Shown piece by piece: positions 14,901 through 26,800 of a DNA stretch of 47,436 bases. Origin of the DNA: Spirogloea muscicola (taxonomy: Eukaryota; Streptophyta; Zygnematophyceae; Spirogloeales; Spirogloeaceae); assembly GCA_009602725.1 (NCBI GenBank), contig WELB01000060.1, positions 249,329 to 296,764 on the forward strand. Reading direction: 5' to 3'. The translations under genes were made by a program, and so were the position numbers. Each line of letters begins with the position of its first letter. Position 1 is the first letter of the stretch. The notes beneath the pieces are model-generated. The model did no database searches. It was not told the DNA's origin and saw only the letters and a program-made list of their open reading frames with translations.

Positions 14901-15603
14901 GTAAGCAGGCGTTGCAGTGCGCCTCATCAGGAACTAATAGTTTGCCAAAAATGATTTCGGGTGCAAGCTCTAGGGCAACTTCATGCACACGGACAGTGGG
15001 CACTGTACAGTCACAGACCTCCCTTCAAGTTCTGCACTATTGAGGTCAATCTTGACGACCTGCCCATGACGATTGCACGTTATGCCAGACCACCTGCCAA
15101 ATGCCGCGCAGGCGAGGGACCATACTCAGAGGCAAGTGTCCATTGTGGTAACTTATTGATGAGCATTCCAGTAGTGCTGTTCTGTATGCATGATGTTCCA
15201 GACAGCTCAAGAGCTGCACTTGTGCTAGGTCCAGCACATTCAAAAGCGATCCTCCTCATTATGTAAATCGTCATATAATTAAGGACGACAACTCACGGAG
15301 GTGTGCAGGGGCTCGAAGCCGCCTCTGTCCAGTCATCGAGTAGGCCTGGCGGGCTCTTCAGGGTCCGCTGCAAGAGCGCACGGGCGGAGGATGGCTGATC
15401 AGCCCCCGGCACACGTCCATCAAGACGAGCTTGCAAGTATGGAGGACGCCATACTGGTAAGCGCCCTGCCCGTTGTTCACCTTGACCTCGAGCAGGGCGA
15501 CGCCGTCGGGAGTGAGGCTGTGCACGCAGGGCCACAGGGAGCAGCAGCATGCGGCGGCCAGCAGGATGGCCGCCACCGCACGGAGGCCCCGCGCGGGCCT
15601 CAT
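11945..15603 (-). pseudogene. LRR receptor-like protein, copy B: intact 5' half, broken 3' half
   Basis: Tandem paralog of copy A. Start ATG is at 15603. The first exons map at a constant offset of 4756 bases from copy A (15603-15487, 15367-15297, 15093-15019, 14849-14706, 14450-14363) and carry the same signal peptide, LRRNT cap and first repeats. Further exons are open: about 14184-14082, about 13918-13760, about 13612-13484, and about 13375-13143. In the exon matching copy A 8098-7917 the frame ends early at a TAA (12742-12744), after SGELAPEL. The donor of that exon is also altered. Downstream exons are degenerate: another in-frame stop lies in the next repeat exon near 12475, and LRR consensus residues are lost near 12000-11960. 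The last LRRs, the GLCG cap and the membrane helix are absent. If expressed it would give a secreted truncated ectodomain; otherwise it is a pseudogene. Confidence 0.8.
12211..12380 (+). repeat. Interspersed repeat copy inserted in an intron of LRR copy B
   Basis: Copy A has no counterpart at the matching intron place: its sequence passes directly from ...AGCACAGAAA to GGCAGTGCTGCT. In copy B about 160-170 bases lie between those flanks. The insert begins with AGACTCTTCCAGTAGAGGG (12223 on) and contains GGGCCAGAAAAGCGCTGAAG (12291-12310). The latter 20-mer recurs exactly at 39411-39430. Possible short flanking repeats (AGCWCAGA) were noticed but are not clean. Confidence 0.7.
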
Positions 15604-15775
15604 CGCCGCGCCCGCGGCCGTGCGGCTCTCACGGCCGCCACGGCGACCGGCGAGAGAAGAGGAAAGCTGCTGCTGGCGCGTCTCAGCTCTGCCTCTGGAC
15701 CGGGAGCTCGGGGCCACGGAAAGAATTAGCGCCCGCTCGGATTGGCGGTGCCTGCGATCAGCCCGACGGAGAGGG

Positions 15776-15879
15776 AAGTCCCCATCGAGGATAGGGGCTG
15801 GACAAGCCAGCCCAAAAAAGAATGAACAAAGAACGATAAGGGGGCCAGAGGAAGCCAGAAAGTCCCCATCGGGCGGCCG
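15776..15879. repeat. About 90-bp insertion flanked by a 12-bp direct repeat, upstream of LRR copy B
   Basis: Copy A reads through GGAAGTCCCCATCGGGCGG near 11266-11284. In copy B the block AAGTCCCCATCG is present twice, with roughly 90 bases between that are absent from copy A. The inserted piece includes GACAAGCCAGCCCAAAAAAG and GGGGCCAGAGGAAGCC, resembling the interspersed repeat family of 12211 and 39282. The duplication looks like a target-site duplication. Confidence 0.65.
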
Positions 15880-15929
15880 CTGCTAGCCTCGTGTCTTGGT
15901 TTGACCACCCGCAGAACGACCGTCTCGCT

Positions 15930-16803
15930 TGAGTTCACTTGCCTCGTTTGGACCGTGTGTAAGAAAAGAAGCTCCTTTGGAGTCAAAATGACATTTGTAA
16001 GGCTAGAATTCGCCTCCCTTTCAATTTCATGCGCACCGCGCGCCTTCTCTTTGGAAAGGATGCGGTACTTGTGAAGGAAAAGCCCATTTACATTGTACTC
16101 TCAGCAAACGCTGTTTCGGTTGTCGTGATACTTTGTTCAGCACCCTTGCAGTACGGCTGTACTACCATTCCAGGTCGAAGCACTGTGGCTTGCTCCAGAT
16201 CCTCTAGCTGATACACAAACAGCAAGTCGTGCAAGACGGCTGTATAGAATTTCTGAAGTCCCCACACCACAGCTTGCTCCATGTCCTTTTGCTTGGTGGT
16301 ATTAAGCTATGACTTGCAGAGGGCTTGGCTGCTTCCAGTAAGCGCCAGCTTAGCTGCTGCACAGTCTATGAAATGTTGAAGTAGCTGGCGATTGCCCTTG
16401 GCGGCTTTAGTACAAGAACTCCCACACCCCCGAGGCTGCTAGAGAGTGCTGCTTCATGATGTCCACTTCTGACTTGGCAGACAGGTCTTGCATGTCCTAG
16501 ATCAATAATCAATACCGTTCCATACACTCTCAACCACACCTGCTCACACCTTCTGCTAGCATGACCGGAAATCATACAGACCGTTTCACTTGACTTGCAT
16601 GGGACAGCTTAATGGTTGGAGGCAGGAGCATTGCAAGATCGCAGACCTGTGTATTTTACACTTCTTTAATGTCAAGTCTGCTTGCATTCACCATCTCTTG
16701 TGGAATAGTTGAGAGTGTGCATGACTGAGACAACTCTTTCCTTGGAACTTGATTGAATGGTTTGCTGACGAGGCAAGAACAGCTTGGAATTCAGTAAATG
16801 CTG
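15930..16803. other. No gene seen between LRR copy B upstream region and the PSMA7 stop
   Basis: Apart from the 66-bp interspersed repeat at 15985-16050, no coding or RNA feature could be supported on either strand. Open frames are short and show no family resemblance. It probably holds the PSMA7 3' UTR on the minus strand and distal promoter of LRR copy B. Confidence 0.5.
15985..16050 (+). repeat. 66-bp interspersed repeat, copy 1
   Basis: Runs from AAAATGACATTTGTAAGG to CACCGCGCGCCTTCTCT. It matches 44688-44755 with one substitution and a two-base indel. The other copy forms the right end of a 203-bp insertion with a 13-bp target-site duplication, so this copy is probably the 3' end of the same element. 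No clear duplication was seen here. Confidence 0.8.
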
Positions 16804-18425
16804 TCATTGCTCTGAAGCAGAGGGCCCTTTCTTGGTGGCCTCAGCTGCTGCCTTCTCTTCCTCAATGACCGACACCATGGCCTCCACTTCCTCCTCAGTC
16901 AATATCTTTAGGCCCTGCTCCTTGGTCATTACCGCAACTTCAATTGTCTTCCCACCACTTTCCACAACCTAAATCAACACATGAACAAGTGTGTGTCAAG
17001 CTAGTCAGAATGGGACTAACACACGATACAAGAATGATAACAGTAAGCACACAGCTGTGGGAAACTTCAGTCAATGACATCTGGGCCTTCAGAGAGGTCA
17101 TGGAGAGACGCATGCACGCATAGGGGGGGGATAAAACCACGGGGGTTAAGGGCTACATAGGGGTTAAGGGCTACATCCATGAAAGAATCTGTGTATTAGG
17201 TGGAAATCGTGCACATATGCGTGTCCCCAACGTGGAAGACTACTGCACCTCAAGAAGAGCTCGCACTGCAAGCTTGATGGTCTCCTCTCCAGATGTTTCA
17301 GTATAGTTCTTTTCAAGATACTCCCTGACTGTCTTGGAGTTGCGGCCTGTGGCATTTGCCTTCCAGGCTGAGAATGTGCCAGATGGGTCAGTCTGGTAGA
17401 GCGCAGGCGTATGTGTGTATGGGTCGAAACCGACGATGAGTGTTGATATGCCGAAGGGGCGGACACCACCACTCTGGAAACAGCAGAAGTGAGTTGTGTA
17501 GGAAGGCACTCATCACTGTGAGTACCAAACCTCAACTTAATACCATAGCTGGAGCAATAGATACACCTCCCTTTAGAACTCATCCAGAACTCATCCAGAT
17601 ACGCAGAACCAGCCAAAATAGATATGAGAACCTCACCTGGGTATATTTTTGCTGAACACCAGCTATATACCGTGTGATGTACTCCACTGTGACAGGATCC
17701 TCTACTGTCAGCCTGTGGCTCTGGCACTCAATGCGAGCACGATTGACTAGCACTCGTGCATCAGCTGTCAGCCCAGCAAATGCTAGGCACACGTGCTCGT
17801 CAAGCTTGTGGATCTTGCGCACAGTCCTGCAGGCCATTCAATGAAGGTAGACTCAAGGGGGGCGTCACAAACAAATGTAGCGAGAGTGCAATCGTTCCAA
17901 GTCCTTGTGTCGGCCAGCACACAAATGTAGGCTGCTCTTTACATTCCAGCCCCAAGCGCTAACTCAAAGTTGCTCCAACTTCCAAGTGGCAGGGGCTGAG
18001 GCAGGACCACGCATGGAGAAAATCCGCATAAAGGAAAATCTTGACACGCTAACCGTCATCTGCTTCTCTGAAGACCTGCGCGGTGCCTAGCTGACCTGGA
18101 ATCTTGCAGCTTCACAGTGGACTTCTTCTCCACACCAAGGACGATGTTGTCCACGCCCCTGACTCCCACGGCGGTCGTGCCCTTGCGCACCGCTTCCAGT
18201 GCATACTCTACCTGTGATACAGACCCCTTCGATGGAAACAGAGGTTCTGGAAGCTGGCTACTCGGACAACTGCAAACCCAAGTGCAAGTTCGCCAAAGCT
18301 CGACCTGAAGTTAAGCGTTCGCTTTCAAGAACTCCTCCAAGGCAAGGGTGGTATGAAAGCGGACGCACTTGAAAGAGGTGGCCGTCGGGGGAGAAGACGG
18401 TGATTGCACGGTCGTAGCGAGCCAT
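16804..18425 (-). CDS. PAD1: 20S proteasome alpha-4 subunit (PSMA7/PAD1 type)
   Basis: Structural alpha-ring subunit of the 20S proteasome core in cytosol and nucleus. Five exons in phase: 18425-18369, 18211-18096, 17826-17637, 17473-17249, 16968-16804, giving 250 residues, the usual family length. Start [19 protein letters not shown] carries the alpha-type N-terminal signature, continuing [19 protein letters not shown]. Then follow [68 protein letters not shown] and [18 protein letters not shown]. As expected for an alpha subunit there is no catalytic Thr propeptide. The C-terminus is Glu/Lys-rich ([13 protein letters not shown]) as in PSMA7 orthologs. It is divergent from SERINC with a shared 892-bp upstream region. 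A duplicated 18-bp unit (17142-17176) lies in the last intron. Confidence 0.96.
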
Positions 18426-18755
18426 GCCGAAGCGCCGTCCAGCACGGATGGGGCTCTCGTCACGCGATCATGGGCAGAAGGCGACAACGGCGTCGGCGGC
18501 GGCGGCGGCCGCCAGCACGAAGCCGAGAGCCCGGCGGGCCCTCGCAACGCTGGGCGTCGGCTGGGTCACTTAGGCTGCTGGGCGATCGATTGGCTCCCAC
18601 GCAGCAGACGGCGGCACCGTCAGCCTTCTAAAGGCCACCAGCACCCGCTGCAGCAAAGCTGGGCTTGTCTATGAGGAGCTCGGCTCCACGGCGGCGATGG
18701 CAGCGGCGGCGGCGGCGGCTACTGGCGCGGACAGAATTGGCGACTGCGATGTGCG

Positions 18756-18770
18756 GTTTAGGGTTTAGGG
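18756..18770. promoter_or_regulatory. Telo-box-like element (two TTTAGGG units)
   Basis: GTTTAGGGTTTAGGG at 18756-18770, read on the minus strand as CCCTAAACCCTAAAC, lies about 330 bases upstream of the PSMA7 start. Plant telo-boxes (AAACCCTA) occur in promoters of translation and other housekeeping genes. TTTAGGG is also the common plant telomere unit. It is a motif match only; two units could also be a healed-break remnant. Confidence 0.5.
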
Positions 18771-19206
18771 AATGGAGGGTGGTGGGGTTTTGGGGGGTTC
18801 CTTGGAGGCCTGCTAACTGGGGTGGGGGTGTCTGCGTTAGCGCAGCACCACCGTGACCGGAATGCCCCGTTACCTCACTTGTCCCGTGTTGGGAGGATCG
18901 GCGCCGTCGGATGGAACTACAGCGGTTACCCGGGGCTGCAACCCACCGTACGGACGGCCACGATAAGCCACCATCCCCGGGGCCCGGCTCGGGCCGCGGC
19001 CGGGTGGAAGCTGCCGCAACGGTCGAGTCGGCGATGAGGGGGGCGCTTCGCCGGCCATGGCACACCAAAAGTGAGCCCCCAGATCAAAGGACTGATGTGA
19101 CGGTGGGGAGAGTGGAGACCAGCCCCCTCGCCTGGAGGAGGGAGGGAGGAGGGGGGGGTGAGCCCGCGCCGCGTCCAGACCCGAAGACCAGGCCTCACCA
19201 GTTGCC

Positions 19207-19250
19207 CCGCCGCCGTCGCCGCCGCCGCCGCCGCCGCGCCGCAGCCGCCG
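19207..19250. repeat. CCG-rich microsatellite 5' of SERINC
   Basis: A run of CCG units with small interruptions, ending about 70 bases before the SERINC start codon at 19318, so probably in its 5' UTR or core promoter. Confidence 0.8.
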
Positions 19251-19317
19251 CAGCCGACGCCACCGTCTCTGGCGGAATTCCGTCTGAGGGGCCGTGGCCG
19301 TCGGTCACATCGAGCGG

Positions 19318-22300
19318 ATGCCGCCCTGCGCGGGCTGCGCCGCCGCCTGCACGGAGAGCGCGGTCGCCGGCTGCCTCTGCGCCACATGCAGCTTCGGCGG
19401 CTCTCACCGCCGCGTCTCAAAATGGATATACGCTTCCATCTTTGTCGTCACCTCGGTCGCCGCCTGGCTCATCCGGGACTACAGCCAGCCTGCGCTCAAG
19501 TCTCTGTCAGGTATACTCATTGCCTTCTCCCACCTTGCAGCCTCCTCCCAGAAGGCTTGCTTGTCATGCTGGGAGCAACTCATTCGCGAAGTAACCTGGA
19601 TCTCGCAGCCCTAAAATAACAGATAATTGACATCAATGGCTACTTGAGGGATTTAGGGGTCAGGGCTGAGCACCTGAACAATTCCACGCGTAAAATGCCT
19701 GCTCATAATGCCATAGGCATTGCTGGAGTGGTCGTGAGGTCTGACTGATGAATTGCGTAGTTTCCGAAACATAGCTGGAATTTGATATCAAGCATCCGAG
19801 TGATGAGATTCACCATCAACCATCTTGTCTGTGTAGTGCTGAGGGGCTGCAAGGCTGGCCACGATTGTCTGGGAGCTGAAGGCGTCCTTCGGATCAGCTT
19901 GGGACTATTTGTATCCCACTGCAATGCACTCAAGGCTATGAACATATTTGTGTGTTTAAGTAAGTTGGCACTTTGGCACGGGCTGCTGTTTTCATGTTTT
20001 GGTTAGAGAATGGAGGAATAGTCCAAAATGGAGTTTTGTTATGACATTTGCTTCCTCAAAAAGCTTGGACAAGACGCCATGACCTTGACCATTCCATAAG
20101 GTCTTCTTTGCGGTCATGTGTGCCTCGACTGTGGGAACGAAGAAGACAGATGATTGTCGTGATTGGTGGCATACTGGTTGGTGGCCCTTCAAGCTTATTA
20201 GCTGGTTCCTTCTGGAGTTTCTACCATTCTTCATCCCGTCAGGATTCTTTCAGGCCTACGGTACGTGCACACCACCATACCTGAGCATGGACTTCCTCCC
20301 CTACTTGCAGAACGTATTTCACAAATGCATCGGCTACCAAAGGTAGGTCGATTTCCAGTGTGGCTGTTACGCTTCAGCAGCACAATGAGACTGTTCGGAC
20401 ACCGTAAGGAGCACCTGTTTACTTGCTTCTATTACGTGTGGTGCAGGGGAGCTTGCACGTATTGGAGCAGGGTACATATCAAACAACTATAATACACAAA
20501 CTGTTGGCAGTATCCCTTGTAGTTTTGTATATTGGGATTCCAGCTGCAAATGCCACGACCATTTATGCATCCTACTTCTGCTTTATGTCGTCCTTGTCTC
20601 ATGCGGCATATCCAGGCCTTCTATTTCTATGGTACTCAAAGGACCTGCTTGATGTTGTAGTGGTGTGTACATCCTCTATGTGTTGAGCAGATAAGGTTGT
20701 TCCAAGTAAGCTCCTATATAACAGAGAGTACCCTTGCACGACTGCCACTGTTGTAGTCGAGTGACGTAATCGCTTTCTCTTTTGTGCCAGGATTTTTCTG
20801 ATCATTCAGCTCGTGAGCCTTCTTAGCTTCATCTACGCATGGAACGAGTCTTGGCTCTCCTCTGAGAATGAGAGAAAGTGGTGAGGAGTCCTCTGCTTAG
20901 GCAGCAATCCTCGTACTAAGACTCGCAGTATCATCCTCACAACCTCTCAGAGCTACAACTGTATGCACCTGCAAACAAGCAGACTTCTGCACGGAGACAT
21001 CTTGAGAATGCATATCTTCCTATGACTAATGAACTTGTCATTTGGTTGTGGCCAGCAAAATACCTGTGATTGTAGTGGCAGCGCTGTGCTACCTGCTCAG
21101 CTTCATTGGAATCATTCTAATGTATGTCTACTTCGCCCCTAGAGCGGGTTGCGGCCTTAACATTTTCTTCATAACTTGGACCCTTATTCTCATCATAACG
21201 TACACAGCAATTTCACTGCACCCAAAGGTAGGCAACCTGCCATTACTGTGAGCACGAGCTCAGTGATTATTGCTACATGATTGAGATGCAACATAAGCAT
21301 GGTGCAACATGCCTGACTTCATCCTTGTCGTTACTACATGGCTTTTGATTGATTGTCAAGTCAGTGCCAATGACCTTGCAGGTCAATGCAGGATTGTTGA
21401 CTTCTGGTGTTATATCTGTGTACATTGTGTTTCTCTGCTACTCAGCTATCATGAGGTCAGCCTAACATCCTGCTGAAGCCTATGTACGTGGTACATGCCT
21501 GCAGCCTGCTGAGCGTGTCATGGTCTGAGCATATGGAATAGCTTGCTTACTTACTTCCCGCAGTTTACTTTGTCTGCATGTGAGCATTTCACAATGGAGC
21601 TTTGGCTCGTCTCTCACTGCTGCTGTTGCTGGTCTGACGAATGTACAGCGAGCCTCGCTTGTATACATGCAATACACGGCACAGACAGACAGGGCGGGGA
21701 GACTGGAGCACTATCACTGTAAGACCCTGAACCCGCGAACATGCATCCAACCACATTGAGGGTTTGCATCACTGATGTAAACATGACTCAGCAAAGAAGT
21801 TGGGTGCAATATGCGGGATAAGATTTACTCGTTCTTTCTGCAAGTGAGTAAAGCTTACAGATGACTTGCCATGTTGGTTTCAAACAAACAGAGCTTTGTG
21901 CTGGCAATTTTTGCAATCATACTGGCCACATTTACCACTGGAATCGATTCCCAGTCATTTCATGTAAGTTGTGAATTAGACATGCAGTGCAGTATTATGG
22001 CTCAGTGTCTTTCTCTGTCAGGTAGATGCATGCTGGGTAGGTGCCATGATGCATATTCTGCATTCAGTAGTGCATTATATAGTGCAATATCTACTTTGAA
22101 CGGCGATTGTTAGGGTGCAATACCAAACCTTGACTGCTGCTAAGTTGTGGACAAGCTTGCCAGAAGGAAACACTGTTGCTGATGTTAAGGTGGAACACTG
22201 AAAGCTCCTTCAGGAGGTGGGGGTTTTGCTGCCGTAGTGGTATGCAAATGATCACACAGAAGTCTCCTGGTTGTGCAGCTGACGAAAGATGACACCACGC

Positions 22301-22929
22301 CTGGAGATGGTGATGTACCCTATGGTTACGGGTTCTTCCACTTCGTCTTTGCGATGGGTAGTATGTACATGGCCATGCTCTTCCTTGGGTGGAACCTCCA
22401 CCAAACCCAGGCCAAGTGAGGCAGCAAGCCATGAAGCCCCCCAGATGTGCTATATCCTTAATGTTGCAGCCTGCATGGATGGTATGAATGTTGAAGTTGC
22501 GCCAAATGGAATGCATGGGGCAAAGGCATGGCAGCACTGTAATCCGTTACCTTAGTAAGATGTGGAGATTAGTTCCTTGAAGAATATGGGACTCCTACTC
22601 CCAGTGAGTTTGTTGGACGTCATCAGACTATTGGCATTTGCTGCACACTGAGCACTTTCACATTCCGTGCAGGTGGTCTGTGGACACGGGCTGGGTAAGC
22701 GTGTGGGTCAAGATTGTGAATGAGTGGCTGGCCGCCTTGCTCTACAGTAAGCATCCTCCACTTGATATCCACTTCCATCTCTAGGTCGCCAGCTTCCATG
22801 CCTTTTGAAGGGTCCACACAGCCAGCAACAGCAAGCTCCCTGTTGACACGTTCTTCCATTACCGGCCGTCTTCTTGCAGTTTGGACCATGGTGGCACCCC
22901 TGGTATTCAAGGACAGGGACTTCGGCTGA
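19318..22929 (+). CDS. SERINC: Serine incorporator (SERINC/TMS1 family) membrane protein
   Basis: Multi-pass membrane protein of the SERINC/TDE1 family, linked to lipid transport/scrambling and phosphatidylserine or sphingolipid supply. Twelve exons in phase: 19318-19510, 19837-19910, 20101-20260, 20447-20471, 20791-20880, 21056-21227, 21382-21455, 21649-21718, 21892-21963, 22279-22415, 22673-22746, 22880-22929; 396 residues. Family marks in order: Cys-rich N-terminus (MPPCAGCAAAC...GCLCATCSF), GHDCLGAEGVLRISLG, CRDWWHTGWWPFKLISWF, FFQAYGELARIGAG, LSFIYAWNESWLS, VDTGWVSVWVKIVNEWLAAL and a C-terminal WTMVAPLVFKDRDFG. About ten membrane helices are expected. The join 21963/22279 keeps phase, but a small exon near 22022 cannot be excluded. 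The start is the first ATG in frame and fits the family. Confidence 0.94.
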
Positions 22930-23832
22930 GATGGCTATCTTGGAATAGCTCAACTGCCTATGTCGCAGCTGCACACATTATTGTATAGCAGTGTGCACAA
23001 AGGTGTATAATTTCCCTCTTTAGCAGAGTATTCTTTTATTCTTTCAGCCTCTGCGGCTGATTTACATGCACTGGAACACACAGGAGAGGACTGCATTGTT
23101 TCCGTGACTTCTGAATCAACCATAGCAAGGCTGGCCTCATGCAGGCAAGCCCAGAACACTGATGGTGCAATTAGCTCAGGTCTGAGGACACAACATTTGA
23201 GATACATTTGCTCTCCGGCAAATTTTCCAGCTGCCAGCCTATTGGCAATGACCATTTGATTATTCATTCATTAATCTTCGACTCTGCCGAGTTGCACATG
23301 CTGTCAGAAAGGATGCTCAACGAAAGTTGGTAGCGAGGAGCACAGCTGCTCTAAGCATCTGATCAGCAGTGGCGCTGACATTGTGCCAGAAAAGCGCAGT
23401 GGTGCAAGGCTCACGGCTTGACCATGTCTTCATCGTAGCTGCTGGAAACTGCTAAGATTACTACGCAAGTCAAAGAGGCAGGTGACTCATCTGTCAGAAA
23501 GCCAGCAGGCTGACTGGGGGCTTAAGAAACCCTGCACTCTATGCTGGGGTTCTGTTGGCTGCCATCTCGGTGTTTAATGACGTATGATAGGCGGCCTGCA
23601 GGACAGCATCACCAAGGGCAACCTGTGAGCATGCGCTGCTTACAGAGCTCTGTGCTGGGCTTTCCATCTATAGATTGCATCCTAACGCCTTCAAAGAGAT
23701 CAGATTAGCGGCTCTGCATGACCGACACCCCAAAGAGATTGGGAGCACATGCAGAGCTGCTGCTTATGAGAGACGTGGTTTTGGTGCCTGCCTCTGTAAT
23801 CCACCATTGGCATGTCAGCAGTCAATCGGGGC
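22930..23832. other. Convergent intergenic region, no gene seen
   Basis: Lies between the 3' ends of SERINC (+) and PUS7 (-). A minus-strand open frame of 105 codons (22950-23267) overlaps the SERINC 3' side and has no recognisable features, so it is not called. Presumably it contains both 3' UTRs. Confidence 0.5.
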
Positions 23833-26800
23833 CTAGCCGTAGGTTCGAGCTCTCACAGAAGTGGAGGTTTTGAGGAGCTCGCGGATGGCCATCGTGGCGT
23901 AACATGCTGGCGGCAGCGTAAACGACAGCTGCACTGCAGTCCCTGCATTTGCTTCTCCAGCAGCTGCCTCGGACGCCGGCGGCGCTGCCAATCCAGCTGG
24001 CCGCTCAGGTGAGTCAGAGGCTTCCGCTGCTCCTGGCTGGCCGGCACGTCGAGCATCAAGCTCGGCTGCGCCGGCCTCTCTTTGCTCATCTTGTGCCATC
24101 TCTGGGCCATTGTCCTGCTGGAGGCCAAGGCCAGGCGTAATCATTGTAAGCTCTGGCAAGGCCGGTAACGGCAGACCATTGCCGTGGCTGGCGAGGCTGG
24201 CGAGGTCAGTCTGCGCTAGCGGATCCAGGACGCTGGTGTACTTCATAAGCTTCCTGCACGACACAGTGAGGAACATTACAATGTCCTGAAAGAGGTCGAC
24301 TTAACTCCAAACACACAAGTAGCCAAACCCTGATCAGAGGTGGGCGAGAAGTTGGCAGCACTCGCCATGGCCTGACATGTCATGCAAATGCTGGACGTCC
24401 AGGCCCCTTCAGCTCACACACCAACGGCTGCTTCTCACCAAAACAGGGTCAGAAACCACTCACCATTCAAGGTCTGGGAGCATCTGCAGCACTCGGCGGT
24501 AGTCTCCCTTCAGGTGCTGGACCGAGTAATCTCTGCACATCAGAAATGTTGGACAGATTTGCAGTCAGATGGCCATCTTCAAATGCGTTTTACCTCCAGA
24601 TTGTGAATCTGAAGGTCTTGTGTAGGCCTCATGACCCTCAGCCTCGACTTCAAGCCCAACAGAGCCTTTCCATACAGGGGCTTGCATGAGACCTCCTCGG
24701 ACATGCACTCGCGACTTCTTAACAGGGCATCTCACACATCATATCTTTGCCATGTAGGCGATTGGGAGGAGACATCTCATGAAAGTTAGTGCTAAGCGAG
24801 TATACTTGCACCATAGTCTGGTCAGGCAGTACCCTGAACCATGAAAATGCCTGACAGCGCCTGACTCACTCGACCTTGGACTTTGGTGAGACACTGGCAT
24901 CTATTTACCAAAGGCTACCTAGTAGAGAACGTCCATCTCAAGGTCTTGAACCTTGACCCAAAAGTGGCCCAACAGCAGAGTGCATGGTAGTGCGACGTAC
25001 CGGACATTGTGAGGAGAGTCGGTCAAGCTTACGCCATCCTGATTGCAACAAGTACCCACTTGTCATTGAGGTTAGAATAAGGAGCTCAACTGGTCACCGT
25101 ACATGTATGTATGCATGGACCTGAAGGATACACACCAGAGTCAGAAGGTAGGTGAGGTGTAGTAGGTCACCTTGTTTGCGAGACTCCGGTAGACATCTGC
25201 AACATCATTCGTAGGGAGTACAGTAGCTGCACTGCCAGAATCAAGCACTAGAAAGTTCAATCAGCAGCAACATGGACTATCAAGTGCCACTCTCAAGAAC
25301 CCCTTCCTCAATGCTCCATTCATGCACCGAAAAGGGCCCACAACACCATAGCAGTCCAGCTATCAGCCCGTGAATGCATACAAGCACTCAATTATCATGC
25401 CACCATGTTAGGCAGTGCAACAATGTTGGGCAACATTACCCTGTCAAACAAGAGAGCAGAATGCAGCAAAAGCTGATATAAATCCAAAACCCTGAATCTT
25501 AAATCTAGACACCGCTCTCACATGCATCCACCTTTCCCACTTTGCTCGTCCTAAAAGAGAATTGGATCTCAGGTCTTACCCTGGCAGTGGCAGTACTACA
25601 TCGCTGACTGCAAATTTTCCAGAAGCAGCCTGCTCTGCTGATACAACCTGCAAGTACTCCACCCCACCCCAGGCTGCCATGTCAGAGTAGGACCCATCTT
25701 GATTCAAGACTGGAGCTCTGGCCCTCTGCTTCAGTCAACAGACAATCTCCTAGGGCTCAGATGACCCAGCTATGAAGCTCAGTGCTTGCCTGGATCTTGG
25801 GAAGACTGTCCTTCCATGACTTGTTCTGCACAGGATTTGAGGGTCTGACTCATTTACTGCTATCACAAAATTATCCAGCTCATCAAGCTTGTACGACATG
25901 CTCCATGCACAGGGGAGCACACGATACACAGCCTATGTGCTCAAAATCTCAATGCTGAAGTGTTGTGTTCTTCAAAGCATCCTCTACCAGTATAGCAAGC
26001 AGAGGGGAAAGCTTGACACCTTCTGGCCACCTCCTGTTGCAGCCTCCTCTTCCGCATAAGTCTCGTCCACAACATGATCTGCTATGACCGAGCTCCATGA
26101 GGTTCTACTAAATATATACATGGACGCTTCACCGACTCTTTATCACAAATCGGGTTGTAAATACTAGGTCCCCAGCCTGTACCACTTGCCCTATAGGTCC
26201 ATCAGCCCTTTCTGACTGCAGTCTGCAATCACTGACAGCTGTCTTAAGATGGTTGAAGCTGATGATGCAGAGAGTGTCTTGTACTCATCAAGCCAAAAGG
26301 AGAGAAGAAGCACTGACCTTCTGCATCACCTAATCCTTGGTTTAGAGAATACTGGTCCACATCAAGGTCAGCAATGCCAGCTGAGTCACCTTGAACGAGC
26401 ACCAGATCTCCTTCTACTATGGACTTGCAGCCTGAGAACAAACAAGGGTGCTTATTTCCTGTGCCCGAAATGAAAACGTGTGTACAGCCAAGATAGACCA
26501 ATTTAACAACTGCATGCTGGTGCCAACGCAGTTGCCTAACAACTTACATCCATGCTGATGATGACACTGCCGGAGTCCCACACACACAGCTTGCTGATTC
26601 CAGCAGGTTATGTCATAACGAAACATATTACAATATAACTTGCTCACAGTGTTTTCAGACTTGAATGAAGTGCTTAAAATGGTATCAAATCTATTCAAGC
26701 TCCGAGCAGCCATTCCTCACCATATTTCTGTATCCTATGAGATGCTGCGTGATTCCAAAGATAGCTCTGATAGCTATGCACATACCTGGACGCACAACCG

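Noticed and set aside
18911-19594. 227-codon open frame on the plus strand
   Set aside because: Pro/Ala/Arg low-complexity readout of the SERINC upstream CCG region, overlapping SERINC exon 1 in another frame.
22950-23267. 105-codon open frame on the minus strand
   Set aside because: No family features, sits in the SERINC 3' side and a convergent gap; probably chance.
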